From the NCBI GenBank assembly GCA_050084985.1, contig JBITNC010000001.1:71176001-71240000 (forward strand): DNA of 64,000 nucleotides, read 5' to 3'. This DNA is from Nageia nagi. Its lineage: Eukaryota; Pinophyta. Below, piece by piece: positions 22,692 to 34,315 of the stretch (position 1 is its first letter; every line of letters starts with the position of its first letter). A model generated the notes under the pieces. It saw only the letters and a list, made by a program, of their open reading frames with translations. It was not told where the DNA came from and did no database searches. A program made the translations under genes and the position numbers.

Positions 22692-22706
22692 GGAGCTCTA
22701 ATACCA
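22692..22706 (-). promoter_or_regulatory. Copia-1 primer binding site (initiator-Met tRNA type)
   Basis: Minus strand TGGTATTAGAGCTCC starts two bases from the 5' LTR. It fits the TGGTATCAGAGC pattern of copia primer sites complementary to initiator Met tRNA, with one C-to-T change. Confidence 0.9.
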
Positions 22707-22708
22707 AA

Positions 22709-23202
22709 TGAAAGGATTGAACTATAACAAAAGCAATCCTAAACAACCAAGATCACATGAAAGCTCACAAATCACATATAACAAACTCACAAATCAATTT
22801 CAGAAATATAACTCAAGATATAAGTGGTTCCTCTAACTAGGAGTACATCCACTAACTATATCTCACTTCATTCACAAATATGAACTCTTACAAATATCCT
22901 AATCTCATCTCCTAAACACTATTCTATAGCATAACTTTACTCCACAAATTTTGATCCAAAGAGGGAGCCTTCTATTTATAAGCCAAAATCCCTCTTTGGA
23001 TCACCCTTTTACCGAATGTACAAAAGCATGACATGCACATCCTTTTACCCAAGGGACATGCTCATGACATGGAGTGTAGGACAAGTTACATTATGATATT
23101 CACTTAAATACTTAAGGTATCAAATGATACCCTTAAGTGTTAGTAAACTTCCATAGAAGATTATTGCATAACCTTTACAATAATGCATTATACATTCCAA
23201 CA
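22709..23202 (-). repeat. Copia-1 5' LTR (494 bp)
   Basis: TGAAAGGATTGAAC to ACATTCCAACA, aligning with the split left LTR and with the solo LTR at 26004-26503. It lacks the Gypsy-1 insertion and so shows the empty site. Followed by ATTAT at 23203-23207. Confidence 0.95.
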
Positions 23203-23207
23203 ATTAT
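23203..23207. repeat. Target-site duplication of Copia-1, right copy (ATTAT)
   Basis: Identical to 1904-1908. Confidence 0.9.
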
Positions 23208-23329
23208 AACCTATGTTAAAATAACCTCAAAGGTAGCATTAAATTGATACAAATATTATATAAATCCATTAATAATTCATCTCATTACATAAATTATATC
23301 TAATCAAAATTTGATTGATTGAAGATATT

Positions 23330-23950
23330 TGGGTCATAACATGTGTAATTGGGTGGGTTGTTACATAAAGGGAATCTATAAGGGAATTTTGGATCATCCA
23401 TCAACTTCTTTGTGTACTCTCATTCTATGGTGGCTCGAGCTTTGGGTTAAACAACTAGCTTTTCTTCCATGCTTGTGGTAGCAATGGGTATCATCTAGTA
23501 TTCATGATCATTATAGTCTTTGAACTAGATATGTGGCTCAATCTTTGCCAGTTGGGTTGGTGGAAATAAAGACAATTCCTTGGTGTGTAAGCCATATAAA
23601 CTAGTCATGTTCCCATTTCAGCATCCAATGCTACATCGATTATTGCAAGCCAAGGTCATCCCTAGATTATATGGTAAATACCTAAAGTAATATTTGGTTG
23701 AAGCATCATGAAATCCATAGGATATTCCCATGAGTCCACATTAATAATTATATATTTCATAATACCTAGAGGTTTCACTATTGACCTATCAGCCATTTAT
23801 AATACAGTTGGAGTGTTGCATAAAGAGTTTAAGTTGATTATGTCTATTGTTACTCAATTCATGACATTAATTTCAACTTCTAAATCAATCAATAAATTGT
23901 TAATTTGATGAAATTCAATATTTATACTAACCACTAGTTTGGGTCCCTAT
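23330..23950 (-). pseudogene. Gypsy-2 aspartic protease domain
   Basis: Minus-strand translation gives NNLLIDLEVEINVMN (active-site block, Asp-Ser-Gly now Asp-Leu-Glu), then MADRSIVKPLGIMK, INVDSWEYPMDFMMLQP and the PWLAIIDV block typical of plant gypsy gag-asp proteases. Several TAG and TAA stops. The relation to the family is clear from the block order; the enzyme is dead. Confidence 0.8.
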
Positions 23951-24849
23951 ACATAGGTATGATGATTTTTCCATCTATGACATCTACTAGTTATCCCATC
24001 ACTTGGACCAAGGCATGATATTTCCTTTTCTTACCTTATTTTCTAAGTCATAGTTCTCTAATGATTTTTGCGTAGATGGGAACATCCTTTATGGCCTGAA
24101 TGAGTGGAATGGAATAATTAACATTCTTGAACTATTCAACAACATCAAATTTAGAAGTGGGATTTGTCTTAGGTTGCATTTCTAATATATTTGGGAGTAG
24201 AGGCTCTTTAGCTCTAGTTTTTTTTGGATCAAGGGTTGTTTCTTTTCAAGAATTGGTGCATTAGGAATTTCTATTTGGTATTGTATATTTTATGAATGTT
24301 CTTCCTCTATATGCTCAGTTATTTTGGGTGGTGGTGGTGAATTTAGCATCTTTCTTGATTATAATTAAATGTTATTGCAATATATAACATTATATTGATG
24401 AATTCCATTACTTTTAAAGGATTATGTAGGCTTATTATTTGTGTTGGGAGTGGATTATATAGTTAATGGAGGTTATTTATACTATTTAGGGGGAGGAAAT
24501 ATGGTTTGAGATAGTGATTGGAATGCTTGCCCCTCCATTCCCCTTTGTGGTATGTCTAAGATGTAGGACTTTGCTAGTTATTATAATACTATGTACAATG
24601 GGATTATCCCCATTGTACCTGGTTGAGTTGAGGATAATCGGACTAGGGGTGATACCATATCCATGAATTATTCCATTTATGATAATATTGATTATTCATG
24701 GTAAATACATTTGGAGGGAAGTCATACATACCCTGAAATGCTCATAAAGGTCTCCTTAGTGGTTTGATGGAGCGTAGATCCTCCATGTTCCTTCATAGCC
24801 ATCGTTTGATATTTGGAAGCATATGGCAGGAGTTAACATAAAGGTATTT

Positions 24850-25750
24850 TTTATAAATAGAACATATAATATTTTTATCATCCAGATACTCATTAAGAGC
24901 ATATTAATATTTTCTTCATGGGAAGTAAACCTCCATAGGTTCTTTTTCTTTTACTTTCATAGTATCAAATGTGTTGGGTAGTGAACTAAGGATTTCAATC
25001 TTTAAATTTTTCATTAGGTCATTTATTTCATTTTTGGTAACTTCTCTTATCTTGCTTCCAAACTTAGTTGATCTTATTCCTCCTTTAGTTCTATAATAAT
25101 TTTTACATAAGTCAAATATCTCAATCATTGATTTATTTAAAACATCACCTCTTCCCATAAACTTTAAGGCTTCAACATGATATTTTCATACTCCTTTTGA
25201 GAAATATATTTTTCATCATATTCTCATGCAATTTAACTTTTCCTTTTTGAGCTATAAAGGTGAATCTCTCCAAATAGTCTTCTAATGACTCATCATGTTT
25301 TTGTGTCATCTTGAAGACTACATGCTTTATATTAGATATTCTACAATAGTCCTCATATTTTTCAAGGAATGTAGTTTTCATAACATTCTAATTGGTGACT
25401 AAATTATTAACAAGGCCTATAAACCATCTCAATATTATACCTTTAAGGGTGGCAAGGAACAACTTGAGCTCCTATGCATCCTTAGTGTAGTCATATGTCT
25501 TAATAATAATGTCAAGCTCAAATAATAAACTATTAGGGTCTTTGTAAGATATTCCTTTGAAAGTGGAAAGGATTGATGGAGAGATATTCTTCATAGGAGC
25601 TTCTCCATCGGGTATTTTAATTGGGAAGGAGAAAGTTTCCAACTTATCATTATTTTTAGTTCTCAAAAATTCTTCATCAACCATGTTCCATGCCCAAGGT
25701 ATCCAAAGGATTTTGAATCCTTTTATTAGTGTCTCATGTGTCTTATAAAC
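24850..25750 (-). pseudogene. Gypsy-2 gag (Retrotrans_gag type)
   Basis: Minus-strand frames at 25472-25684, 25172-25381 and 24916-25158 read in order as a plant gypsy gag: SPSILSTFKGISYKDPNSLL, ELKLFLATLKG, RWFIGL, MKTTFLEKYEDYC, KHDESLEDYLERF and GRGDVLNKSMIEIFDLCKNY. The segment LATLKG-ILRWF is the core of the family. Frame changes and stops separate the pieces. No zinc knuckle was found downstream. Confidence 0.88.
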
Positions 25751-26003
25751 ATGGGTATAGCAAAAATCATTACATCAAATTGATATTATGAAAGTATTTT
25801 ATAGTAGCTTGCATGTAATTATTCTTCTGATGGACTTTTGATTCTACCTTTTTATGAGGATTATTGGTGGTTGTGGTAAGTCTCCTATGGTTTGAGTATT
25901 GATTCTTTAGTAGTTGAATTATATTTCTATTGTGGGTTCCTCACTAGGAGAGGATTTAGGTGTTTGAAAAAGATTAGTGAGAGTGGAATCCTTTGGTTCT
26001 TCA

Positions 26004-26503
26004 TGAAAGGATTGAAATATAACTAATACAATCATAAACTACCAATATCTCATTGAAGCTCATACTAACATAAAGATAACTCAAGAAGAAGATCTCAAAA
26101 ATTGATTCAAGATGTAAAATGGTTCCTCCAACTAAGAGTACATCCACTAACTAGATATTACATCATTCACAAAAAAAACTCTCTTACATTTCTCCTAAAT
26201 TCATCTCCTAATCACTATCCTAGAGCATAACTTTACTTCACAAATTGGTTAGTGATCACAAATGGGGGGCCTTCTATTTATAGGACAAAATCCCCCTTTG
26301 AATCACTCTTTTAACCATTGTATAAAGGCATGACATGCTACTCCCTTTTACCCAAGGGGAATGCTCATGACATGGAGTGTAGGACAAATTACATTATCAT
26401 ATTCACTTAAAAACTTAAGGTATCTAGTGATCCCATTAAGTATTAGTGAATTTATGTAGAGGATTATTACAAAACCTTCAATAATGCATTATACATTCCA
26501 ACA
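26004..26503 (-). mobile_element. Solo LTR of the Copia-1 family (500 bp)
   Basis: TGAAAGGATTGAAATATAAC to ACATTCCAACA, aligning with both Copia-1 LTRs. Directly flanked by CTTCA at 25999-26003 and 26504-26508. A single LTR with matching duplications and no internal sequence is the product of LTR-LTR recombination of a once complete element in the minus orientation. Confidence 0.93.
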
Positions 26504-26685
26504 CTTCAATTGGTCCCCTTCTTCCAAAACCTCTTTTTGTTCCTAATTCTTGTGGAGTTCCTTGAGTGTTTCCTCTTATTTTTCTTAGAAATATTATAGG
26601 AATAAATTATATTTTATCATTTCTAGGCCTTTATGACATTCAATAAAATTGTGACTAAGATCAATCACACATTAATCTTAATGCC

Positions 26686-26703
26686 TTCCCCAAAATGATG
26701 CCA
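26686..26703 (-). promoter_or_regulatory. Gypsy-2 primer binding site, decayed
   Basis: Minus strand TGGCATCATTTTGGGGAA resembles the TGGCGCC...GGGGA primer sites of plant gypsy elements after C-to-T and G-to-A changes. It lies upstream of the minus-strand gag, as expected. A TG at 26708 on the plus strand would be the LTR border. Confidence 0.6.
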
Positions 26704-26707
26704 AAAA

Positions 26708-29700
26708 TGATTGATTTTTGATATGTTATTTAATTTTTAAATCTAATTTCAACTTGATTTCTAAGGATCTTGGACTATATGTGAAAATTGAATGGTGATT
26801 GATCCTATAAAAGAGACTTCTAATCTATTCTTAATTATTAATATGATGAAAGTAAACAACTAGATACTAAAGTAAAATTAAGAATTTGATAAAAAGGAAA
26901 TAATTCTATGGAAAATAATGAACAATGCTTGAAAAGAATTTATTCTATTTAACCATAATCAATGCTAAAAATAACTTAATACAAAGTAACTCAACAAAAT
27001 GGAACTCATGAAATAAAATTACTAAAAGAAATGACTAACTTGTTAATTGCAATTGGGAACACACATAAATAGGAACAAAGACTAGGATACTTCAAATATT
27101 AAGTTCTATCACACATTTATAATTACTCAAAACTAATGTAGACTAAAATGGAAGAAAATAAAATAAGATCTAACCTAAACTAGTGCAGGTGAATCTGTGT
27201 CTTCACCAAAGTTAGATGTATGTTATAGACTACTTAGAAATGGAAAGGAAATCTACTTTGTATTAATTATTAAAATATTATATACCATAGCTTCAATATT
27301 CACACATAGAATCAATATTATATACACTTAGTTTTCTATCTTCATTCATGCATTTTTCTTTTAAATCATTATATTTTATACTGATAAGAAATAACAATAT
27401 GAGTAATTACTCTAAATATAAATAGTTACAAATAGTAAATGAAGAGCATAGGTCATTAACAATCTTTGCTATTCTTTCAATTTCTATTTTATCAATTGTT
27501 CACAACTTGATTTATCTTTATCTACATATAATTAACAATAGAAATTAACTCATGTAGCAATCTCCACTTGGAATTTTATCATACCTGTGTAAAATAGATT
27601 TGGTTGCATAGGAAAATTATATAGCCAACATTTGAAAACATGTGAAAGAATGATGGTATGTAGGTGTATGGGATTCCACCTATAGGCCATTGCAAACGTG
27701 TCTTCATTTAGGAAGATTAATCATATTTACGACCTATTAAAAGCACATCTCTTCACATATAATAAATTTCATTGCAAACCATTGTAAATGTATCATCTCT
27801 ACCATAGTAAACCATGTTGCAAACTATTGTAGGTATACTTCAACATCTTGATACTTAGTCATTTTTCTTGCATAAAAATCATACTAAAAAACACCCAAGG
27901 AAATGCATGTAAAAGAACATAAAATATATATTTTTCATACCAAAAAATATCCATTCATAAAACCATAAATGAGAATCATATTTAGGTAAAAACATAAGTC
28001 ATAAAAAGTCTTTATATGCTAAAAGGAGAAATTAAATTCTATAAAAATAGGGTAAAACTATGCATTTATATGACTCATCATCTATGCTTATGATCATGCC
28101 ATTACTTGACCATGGTCTCATCAACCCAATTCTTTTTTACATTTAGAATGATGAATATTTGCTACATCAAACCAATATCTTATTAGATACATCATTTAAA
28201 CAACTACTCAAAAATGGGCATTATGAAATTCCTTGGCTAGAAAGTTATCTCAATGAGAGACCATAACTAGTTTTTAACCTTCATTAGGAATTATTTCTAA
28301 TCTCTATAGGTAATAGGAATAATATCCCTCACCCATGCCCTTAGGAAAAATAAAACTTAGTAGAATTTATTCCTACAAATTGGTCATTTACATTTAATCT
28401 CTATCTTATTTGTACTAGTTGACCCTAGTGCATATATTATTGGACCTCTATTTCTACAATATTTAGAGTTTGAAGTGTGTGATGATTAGGTATAAACACC
28501 TATACATTAGGTACCATATAAACATCATTATGCCATATACTAAGTACCCAATCATGAGAAAATTTCTTATGTAATCTACACACCTTGTTATATACCTTCT
28601 TTGAATATAGGCAAACTATAGTCAGCCTCATTTCAAGTATTCTTATCACCAAATTCATTTATATTATGGGTTACCTCATTATCTTCTTCATTCATGAAAT
28701 TATATAGTGTCTATTTTTCCTAATTTCTATAATACACCATAGTTGCTAATAAAAATACAATCAATTCTAATATGTCCATATCAACCACTATTGAATAGCC
28801 TTATCAAACTTCAATGACTTACCACTATGTGATGCCTTTCTCACTGGCTCTTGGTTTACTATATCAACCCCAATTATCAATTATGTCTTCCTTATTCATT
28901 TTTTGGAGATAATACCACTATGAGTATTGTACAAACACATTGTAAAAGTAAAATAGATATATATAACCAATAATGAAATATTGTTGTTAGCAGGAGATAA
29001 TTAAACCAAATAATCGTAATTGAATATATAAGGAAGATAACAATTGGCAAATTATAATGACTAGTGACTAGCAATTCTTACTACATCGATAACTAAATAA
29101 GATCATTAGGAAATGACACCACCTTTAGAAGGAATTATCACTAAACTTAGCTAAACAAATAGATATTAATGAATGGAAGAATGAGATATGAAAGTGAGAG
29201 AAATAGAAAGAGAAAGGGAAAAGCAATTGTATGAAGACGTATAATAATAATAGTGAACATATGAAATAAAGTGTAGAACTTATATATGATAACGATCACC
29301 ATTGTATAAGACAGGATCTTGTAAACATATAAGTCATTAAGGCTTGAACTCCATTATATTAATATAAAGACCCTCATTACTTTAAATTTGAAGTGCAATT
29401 GTTATTTCATTTCTTTCTTTCAAATTACATGTACTTCTCATATTTTTGTGTATAGGTAAGATCCCACATGATTGAAATTCCTTATCTCTAAATTAGCCAA
29501 TCAATAGTTCTATTATCAAGAAACTTACAAATAGGTAAGTAGGAAATACCTTGAATGTTAAACTAGACCTACAATCTAGTACCTTTCAAACCATCCTAAC
29601 AATCAAGACAAATATGGTTTTTGAAACAACAAGAATTCGAAAAGTGGGTAATTAAGAGGATCAACTTAACTAAATCTAAGGTTGTAGAAGCATTTTTTGG

Positions 29701-31301
29701 TAACTGTGGCTACAAGATATTCTAGTGTAAATTTATAAGTTATTCCACTAGTGGTTTATTAGGAACCTAAGTTTTCCTACCAACTCACCATTCTAGAAGA
29801 AAAGTGCACAAAGAAAATTCTACTAAAGTTAAAGAACTTGCAACAATGATGGTGTGTCAAAATAGATAATTGGTTCACAGTATAGTAGACACTTACAACA
29901 CAAAGTTTTCCCTTCAAGATTGGGTATCGTGTGATGTTGGGTAAGAAAGGTTCACTAGAGGTCCATAAAAAATATTTCTATAAAACTTGCCTTGTATTTG
30001 TAAAAGATATATGATCGATCAAGGAGTCATCCCTAATGCTTCATTCTACCTATAAAAGAGGGGGAAGAGTCAAGGGTGGGGTGAATTAGATAAACTTGGT
30101 ATTATTTAAGAGGAAATAAAATTAAGTACCATCATAGTTAGTAGAAGGGGAAATGACATGTTTGTTTAGAAGGTAGAGTTAAAAGGAAAAAAGGGGAAAG
30201 TTTAAAAGAGGATATGTTACACATTATAGAAAGGGAAATATGAGATGATAGAATAAGAAATAGAAAGAATGGGAAGTCAAGTGCAAGCGACAAGCCTTTC
30301 TATGAGATGAAAGATTAAAGAGACAACAAACAAAAGTTAGAAAGAGAGTCAATAGAGGAAAATAATTGGAACCTCTATTGGAGAAAGCATCATAGGAGTA
30401 GGAGTAGCATTAGATAATAAAATAGAAAATAGAGAAGAAAAGGAAGTAGAGGACACATTAAGGGAGAATCCTAGCTCATTAGATACCTTGTTAGAATTAG
30501 GAGAGGGGACTATTGAGGAGATATTGACTAAAGATATGCCACCATTGGAATTAGTGGTGGACAATGAGGATGGAATAAGATAACAAGTCATAGAGAGTGA
30601 TTAACTAAGTGAAGACAAAGAAGATAACTTTGGTCCTTTTATAGTGTAAGTAAGAAGGTAGGAATAGTAGATGATGCTCACCCAATGAGAGGCAAGATAA
30701 TGATTTATAGGAAGACACAATATAGAATTAAAAACCCAATAGTTTCATTGCAAAGAAACTCTAAATTTAGAAATAGAGAGAAGATTAGTAGAAAATAAAG
30801 AGAAGATATTTGATAAAAATTATAATTCCCTTGGATTCAATCAAATACAATAAATATTTTAAAATATATATATCAGTGATGGAGAAAAGGAATAAAAATC
30901 ATCAAAGGAAATCAATAATTAATAGGGCATATCATTAAAAAGGATAAATATTACCTTTCCAAAGATGAGGAATATAATCAAAGAATGATATATGTAATTG
31001 AGAAGTGAAAAGGAAAATCTATGATCTAATTGTAATTCTCAACGATGTAGTTAACTTCCCAAACCTTCAAAAATTATATTAACCCACAACGGATATGTTT
31101 AGGAGTAAAAATAATCGTAAAAAGCTTAAAAAGAAGAAACCATTGTTAACACCAAACTACCAAAAGTAGAAACTAAAATAGTAGTAGGAAAAATAATGAC
31201 TCCTAGTTATGATCAAGGATCTATGAATATAACAAATTAGAAATTGATCTATAAGGCCACCATTTAGCTATAAAATCCCCTCTCCTTGTGCAATTTGTTG
31301 A
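26708..31301. other. AT-rich non-coding stretch; probably begins with the Gypsy-2 5' LTR
   Basis: From 26708 rightwards the Gypsy-2 LTR (minus) is expected, but its second copy is not in the window, so its outer end cannot be set. No frame in this 4.6 kb resembles a known protein and no direct repeat pair was recognised. Purine-rich DNA dominates at about 30060-30850. The sequence just before 31302 is the insertion site of Copia-2. Confidence 0.4.
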
Positions 31302-31306
31302 TATAG
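31302..31306. repeat. Target-site duplication of Copia-2, left copy (TATAG)
   Basis: TATAG directly precedes the 5' LTR and recurs at 48277-48281 directly after the 3' LTR. Confidence 0.92.
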
Positions 31307-31899
31307 TGTTAGAATAAATAATGCATTATTGTATAGATTATTCTTTAGATAGTATATAAGAATAATATCTATTATCTTTAAGTAACTCACTAATTAATCC
31401 ACTTAATACTTAAAAGCATCTTAAATACCTTTTAAGTATTTAGTGGATTAAAAAATAGTGAAACTTGTTCTTCACTCAAGCTCATGGGCATACCCACCCA
31501 TGGGGATGCACACCCATGTGCATAAGTTCTCTACCTATAAATAGAGGGCTTCCATTAATAATGAGACTTGTTATTCTCTCAAGCTCATGGGCATATGCAC
31601 ATCCCATGTGCATAAGTTCTATAGCTTATAAATAGAGGGATTCCTTTATGCATTTTACATACATGTAGAAAGCATTCTCATGCTACTAATTTGTATAGAG
31701 ATTTACTTTGTAAGAAAGAGAGTTATTGATAAGTAAAGAGTTTAGAATTAGAGTGGAATACTCTCATGTTGAGAGGAACCACTACACATGCTTGTGTCTA
31801 CTTTATGTGATTGAATTCTTGAGTTTATATTATAAATAGAGAGGTTCCTTCAGGGTGATCTTGGGTTAAGAGGAAAAGGTGCATTCTTACTCTCCTTCA
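31307..31899 (+). repeat. Copia-2 5' LTR (593 bp) with duplicated promoter block
   Basis: TGTTAGAATAAATAATGC to CTCTCCTTCA. It is about 75 bp longer than the 3' LTR because a block running from AAACTTGTTCTTCACTCAAG through the TATA region occurs twice (about 31460-31555 and 31562-31650). Confidence 0.93.
31536..31635 (+). promoter_or_regulatory. Twin TATA boxes of the Copia-2 5' LTR
   Basis: TATAAATAGAGGG appears at 31536 and again at 31627, each after CATGTGCATAAGTTCT. The 3' LTR has a single TATAAATAGAAGG at 47995. Predicted core promoters; transcription start not known. Confidence 0.6.
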
Positions 31900-31901
31900 A
31901 T

Positions 31902-31915
31902 TGGTATCAAGAGCC
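31902..31915 (+). promoter_or_regulatory. Copia-2 primer binding site (initiator-Met tRNA type)
   Basis: TGGTATCAAGAGCC begins two bases after the LTR, matching the copia pattern TGGTATCAGAGCC with one inserted A. Confidence 0.9.
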
Positions 31916-32369
31916 ACCATGGAGGTCATCCCTTCTCTAGGTAAAATACACTTAAGCTATAGCTCTTCTCACTCTCTTGCATTTTGCTTGGAGCTATTTC
32001 AACCTATGGTTTATTTAAATTTTTTTCTTTAAAAGTTGAAACCTATACTAACATTTTTTTAAGTTAGATTTATAGTGATCAAATCTGGGAGTTTTGCTAT
32101 ATATTAGTTGCAATTGTTTTTAAAATTTTACAATTTCTTTATTAAAAATATGCTTACTATATAACAATATATTATTGTTATGTAATTTCTTGTGAAGAAA
32201 AATTTATAAAAATAATCTAAATCTTTTTTTTAGAAAAATTATTAATATAACACATGTTATTGTCATAAAACATTTTATGTAGGAAAAACTATATTTGGAA
32301 GTGTTTTTTCCCTTAAATGCTAAGTGTTTTTTATAGGCATTTATGTTTTTTAGTCATGGATGCTAAGTT

Positions 32370-32830
32370 TGGAACATATAGAAGCTGGTGGGTCACAGAA
32401 AATCCAACCTCGTAGCTCTGTGGCCACCTCTTATTCGCATAATTTTTTTTAGGGCTAAATATGAGCAAAGGGCTATGGCCAAGATATGGACGTGGAATGC
32501 CATTCTACGTTTGCCTCCCACTTCCTTATCGTCTTATCTCCACATCTTGGTGCCCCTCTCCCCACTCTGCCCATTGTATGGTAGGAAATTGGTGTATCTT
32601 CCATTGATAAACATGTGAGAATTTGTTTAGATTTAAGACGGATCTTTCACTCTGATGGCATCCTGCAAATATATCCTAAGGCTTATGCAAAGGGAGTAAA
32701 TTCAATTCGAATGTGATTGATGAGTAGCTTTCCTCTGGACAAAATTGATGGTGATGCAGGTCTTCTAGTTCAAGGTTGTAAATACTTAAATAGCTACTGT
32801 GGCTCTTATTGGGTTATTACGTTAACCCTG
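32370..32830. other. GC-richer, CpG-containing block of unknown origin
   Basis: About 460 bp with visibly higher GC and at least eight CpG dinucleotides, while the surrounding leader is AT-rich and nearly free of CpG. A 76-codon frame (32388-32618) lies in it (EQRAMAKIWTWNAILRLPP) but matches nothing I recognise. It ends near the TA microsatellite. It could be a captured host or organelle fragment or a younger small insertion; no terminal duplication was found. Confidence 0.45.
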
Positions 32831-32861
32831 GGATGAATTATTTTACTTTGTATTATCTTCC

Positions 32862-32896
<35 letters not shown>

Positions 32897-32912
32897 ATAT
32901 AATATATATAAT
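32862..32912. repeat. (TA)n microsatellite
   Basis: Interrupted TA dinucleotide run in the Copia-2 leader. Confidence 0.95.
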
Positions 32913-34315
32913 AAAAGTCAATATAGAAACAACTTAATATATATAATAGATATTATTAAAATTATTTATTTAATTTGTTTTTATTAATAATTTAATAATA
33001 TTATTTTTTTGTCATAAAAAGTATTTTGCAAGTTAAATTTATTGTGGTTCATTCTTTATATGTGTCTCATAAGTTTTGAGGGGTAACTCCTTAATAAAAC
33101 AACATCTTAAGTTATATATGACAACCTATATATGTACGTCATTTATTCTTTAACTAGTATTATAAGATTTTTGTTTCCAAATGCATAAACACTAGTAACT
33201 ATTCATATAAATAGTAATAGTAATAGCATTTTATGTGGATGACTTTTTTTGAGGCGCAAATTGATATCTAACATTATTTTTTTACAAATAAGTATATTAT
33301 TTTAAGGAAAAGAGAATGAACTTTTTAAAGTAAAATTATATTTTTTAAAGTTTCTTTTACCTAAATATTCACGTCTTTCCTTTTTTAGATGCATATTTAG
33401 TAATTGTTTCTTCTTAAATTAAGGAGTTAAATTTTTTCTCTTTCTCATATCAACATCTTGATTTATTTTTTTAACTATTTTTAACTCCAAATGTAATAGA
33501 TCTTTTTGATGTCTTCTAAACATCGAAAAAGAAACCCTTTTGCAAGGATGAAGGCAATTAGAAGGAACACATATTATCTTTAGGAAAAAGTTTAGGAGAA
33601 GGAAAGGAATGAAATATTTCAAAAATGGACGATTCTTGAGAAACAAAAGATTGGGAGTATTAACCATCTTAGGCGTTTTGAGAACTCCTCAATCTTTCTT
33701 GGTCAAGTTTCTATGAGTCATTGATTTGCTATGGATAATTATGAATAAGTCTTCCTTAGCAAGAATTGTGTGAATTTACCTTTGTTTTTTTGCTAAATCT
33801 CTTGTGTTAGATAAATAAGAGAAAGATATAAAAATCTTTTAGAGCATTTTTTTGTAACTAACCACCCTAAAGAAACTACTAACCTATCTTGTGTAGTTAT
33901 TTTTCGCTAATGGTTTAAAATAATTGAAAAAAATGCTTAAAGTCATTATAACTAAGTCTAAAAGTAAAAGTGTTCACTAACAACAAATACTAACCAACAA
34001 ATGTAGTTTAGACTTTACTAACCTAAAATGTTTTGGTGCTAATCAATGTAAAATAAGTTGCACTAATTATGACTTATATGACTTACAAATCTACACAAGG
34101 AACTTACAAAATTGCAAAGCTACAAATACAATTTGCACATGTTCTTTACAATTATAAAAATGATTGGTTTACAATTGAACAATTTACTTAACAATTGGAT
34201 AATTTGCACACGAATACTCAAATTGTTATTATTTTATTCACAAATGGTAGTGTATATTTTAATAAGTCATTTTATGCATTTAATCTAAAAATTAACTTTC
34301 TTTTTTGTAAGGAAA

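Larger units (their letters stand above)
1909..23202 (-). mobile_element. Copia-1: Ty1/copia LTR retrotransposon, minus strand, interrupted by Gypsy-1
   Basis: A copia element read on the minus strand. The right LTR (22709-23202) is its 5' LTR and the split left LTR (1909-2134 plus 14854-15125) its 3' LTR. An initiator-Met type primer site abuts the 5' LTR and a polypurine tract abuts the 3' LTR. Domains run gag, protease, integrase, reverse transcriptase, RNase H, the copia order. The element is flanked by ATTAT duplications. Gypsy-1 (2135-14853) is nested in its 3' LTR; without it Copia-1 is about 8.6 kb. The two LTRs differ at roughly 8% of positions in the first 226 bp compared by eye. 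Coding frames are broken by many stops, so it is dead. Its LTR ends, polypurine tract and 3' UTR match Copia-2, so the two share a lineage. Confidence 0.92.
23208..26707 (-). mobile_element. Gypsy-2: old minus-strand Ty3/gypsy fragment (gag-protease)
   Basis: Minus-strand remains of a gypsy element: primer site at 26686-26703, a leader carrying a solo copia LTR, gag (about 24850-25750) and protease (about 23330-23950). It is cut at its downstream side by Copia-1. The reverse transcriptase and integrase expected next are not visible beyond Copia-1 in 1-1903. It is the oldest datable layer of this block, since Copia-1 and the solo LTR both lie in it. Confidence 0.8.
31916..34315 (+). other. Copia-2 long leader (2.4 kb) with splice-like borders
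   Basis: Begins with an ATG in strong context (CCACCATGG, ATG at 31919) followed by seven codons and a donor-like CTAG-GTAAAA (GT 31941-31942). It ends with a pyrimidine run and acceptor-like TTTTTTGTAAG (AG 34310-34311) four bases before the gag ATG at 34316. A 2.37-kb intron is possible; joining these exact borders would not put the upstream ATG in frame with gag. It contains a GC-richer block (32370-32830) and a TA microsatellite. Confidence 0.5.

Noticed and set aside
32862-32912. TA run as replication origin or matrix attachment site
   Set aside because: A simple interrupted dinucleotide repeat; nothing else supports such a role.
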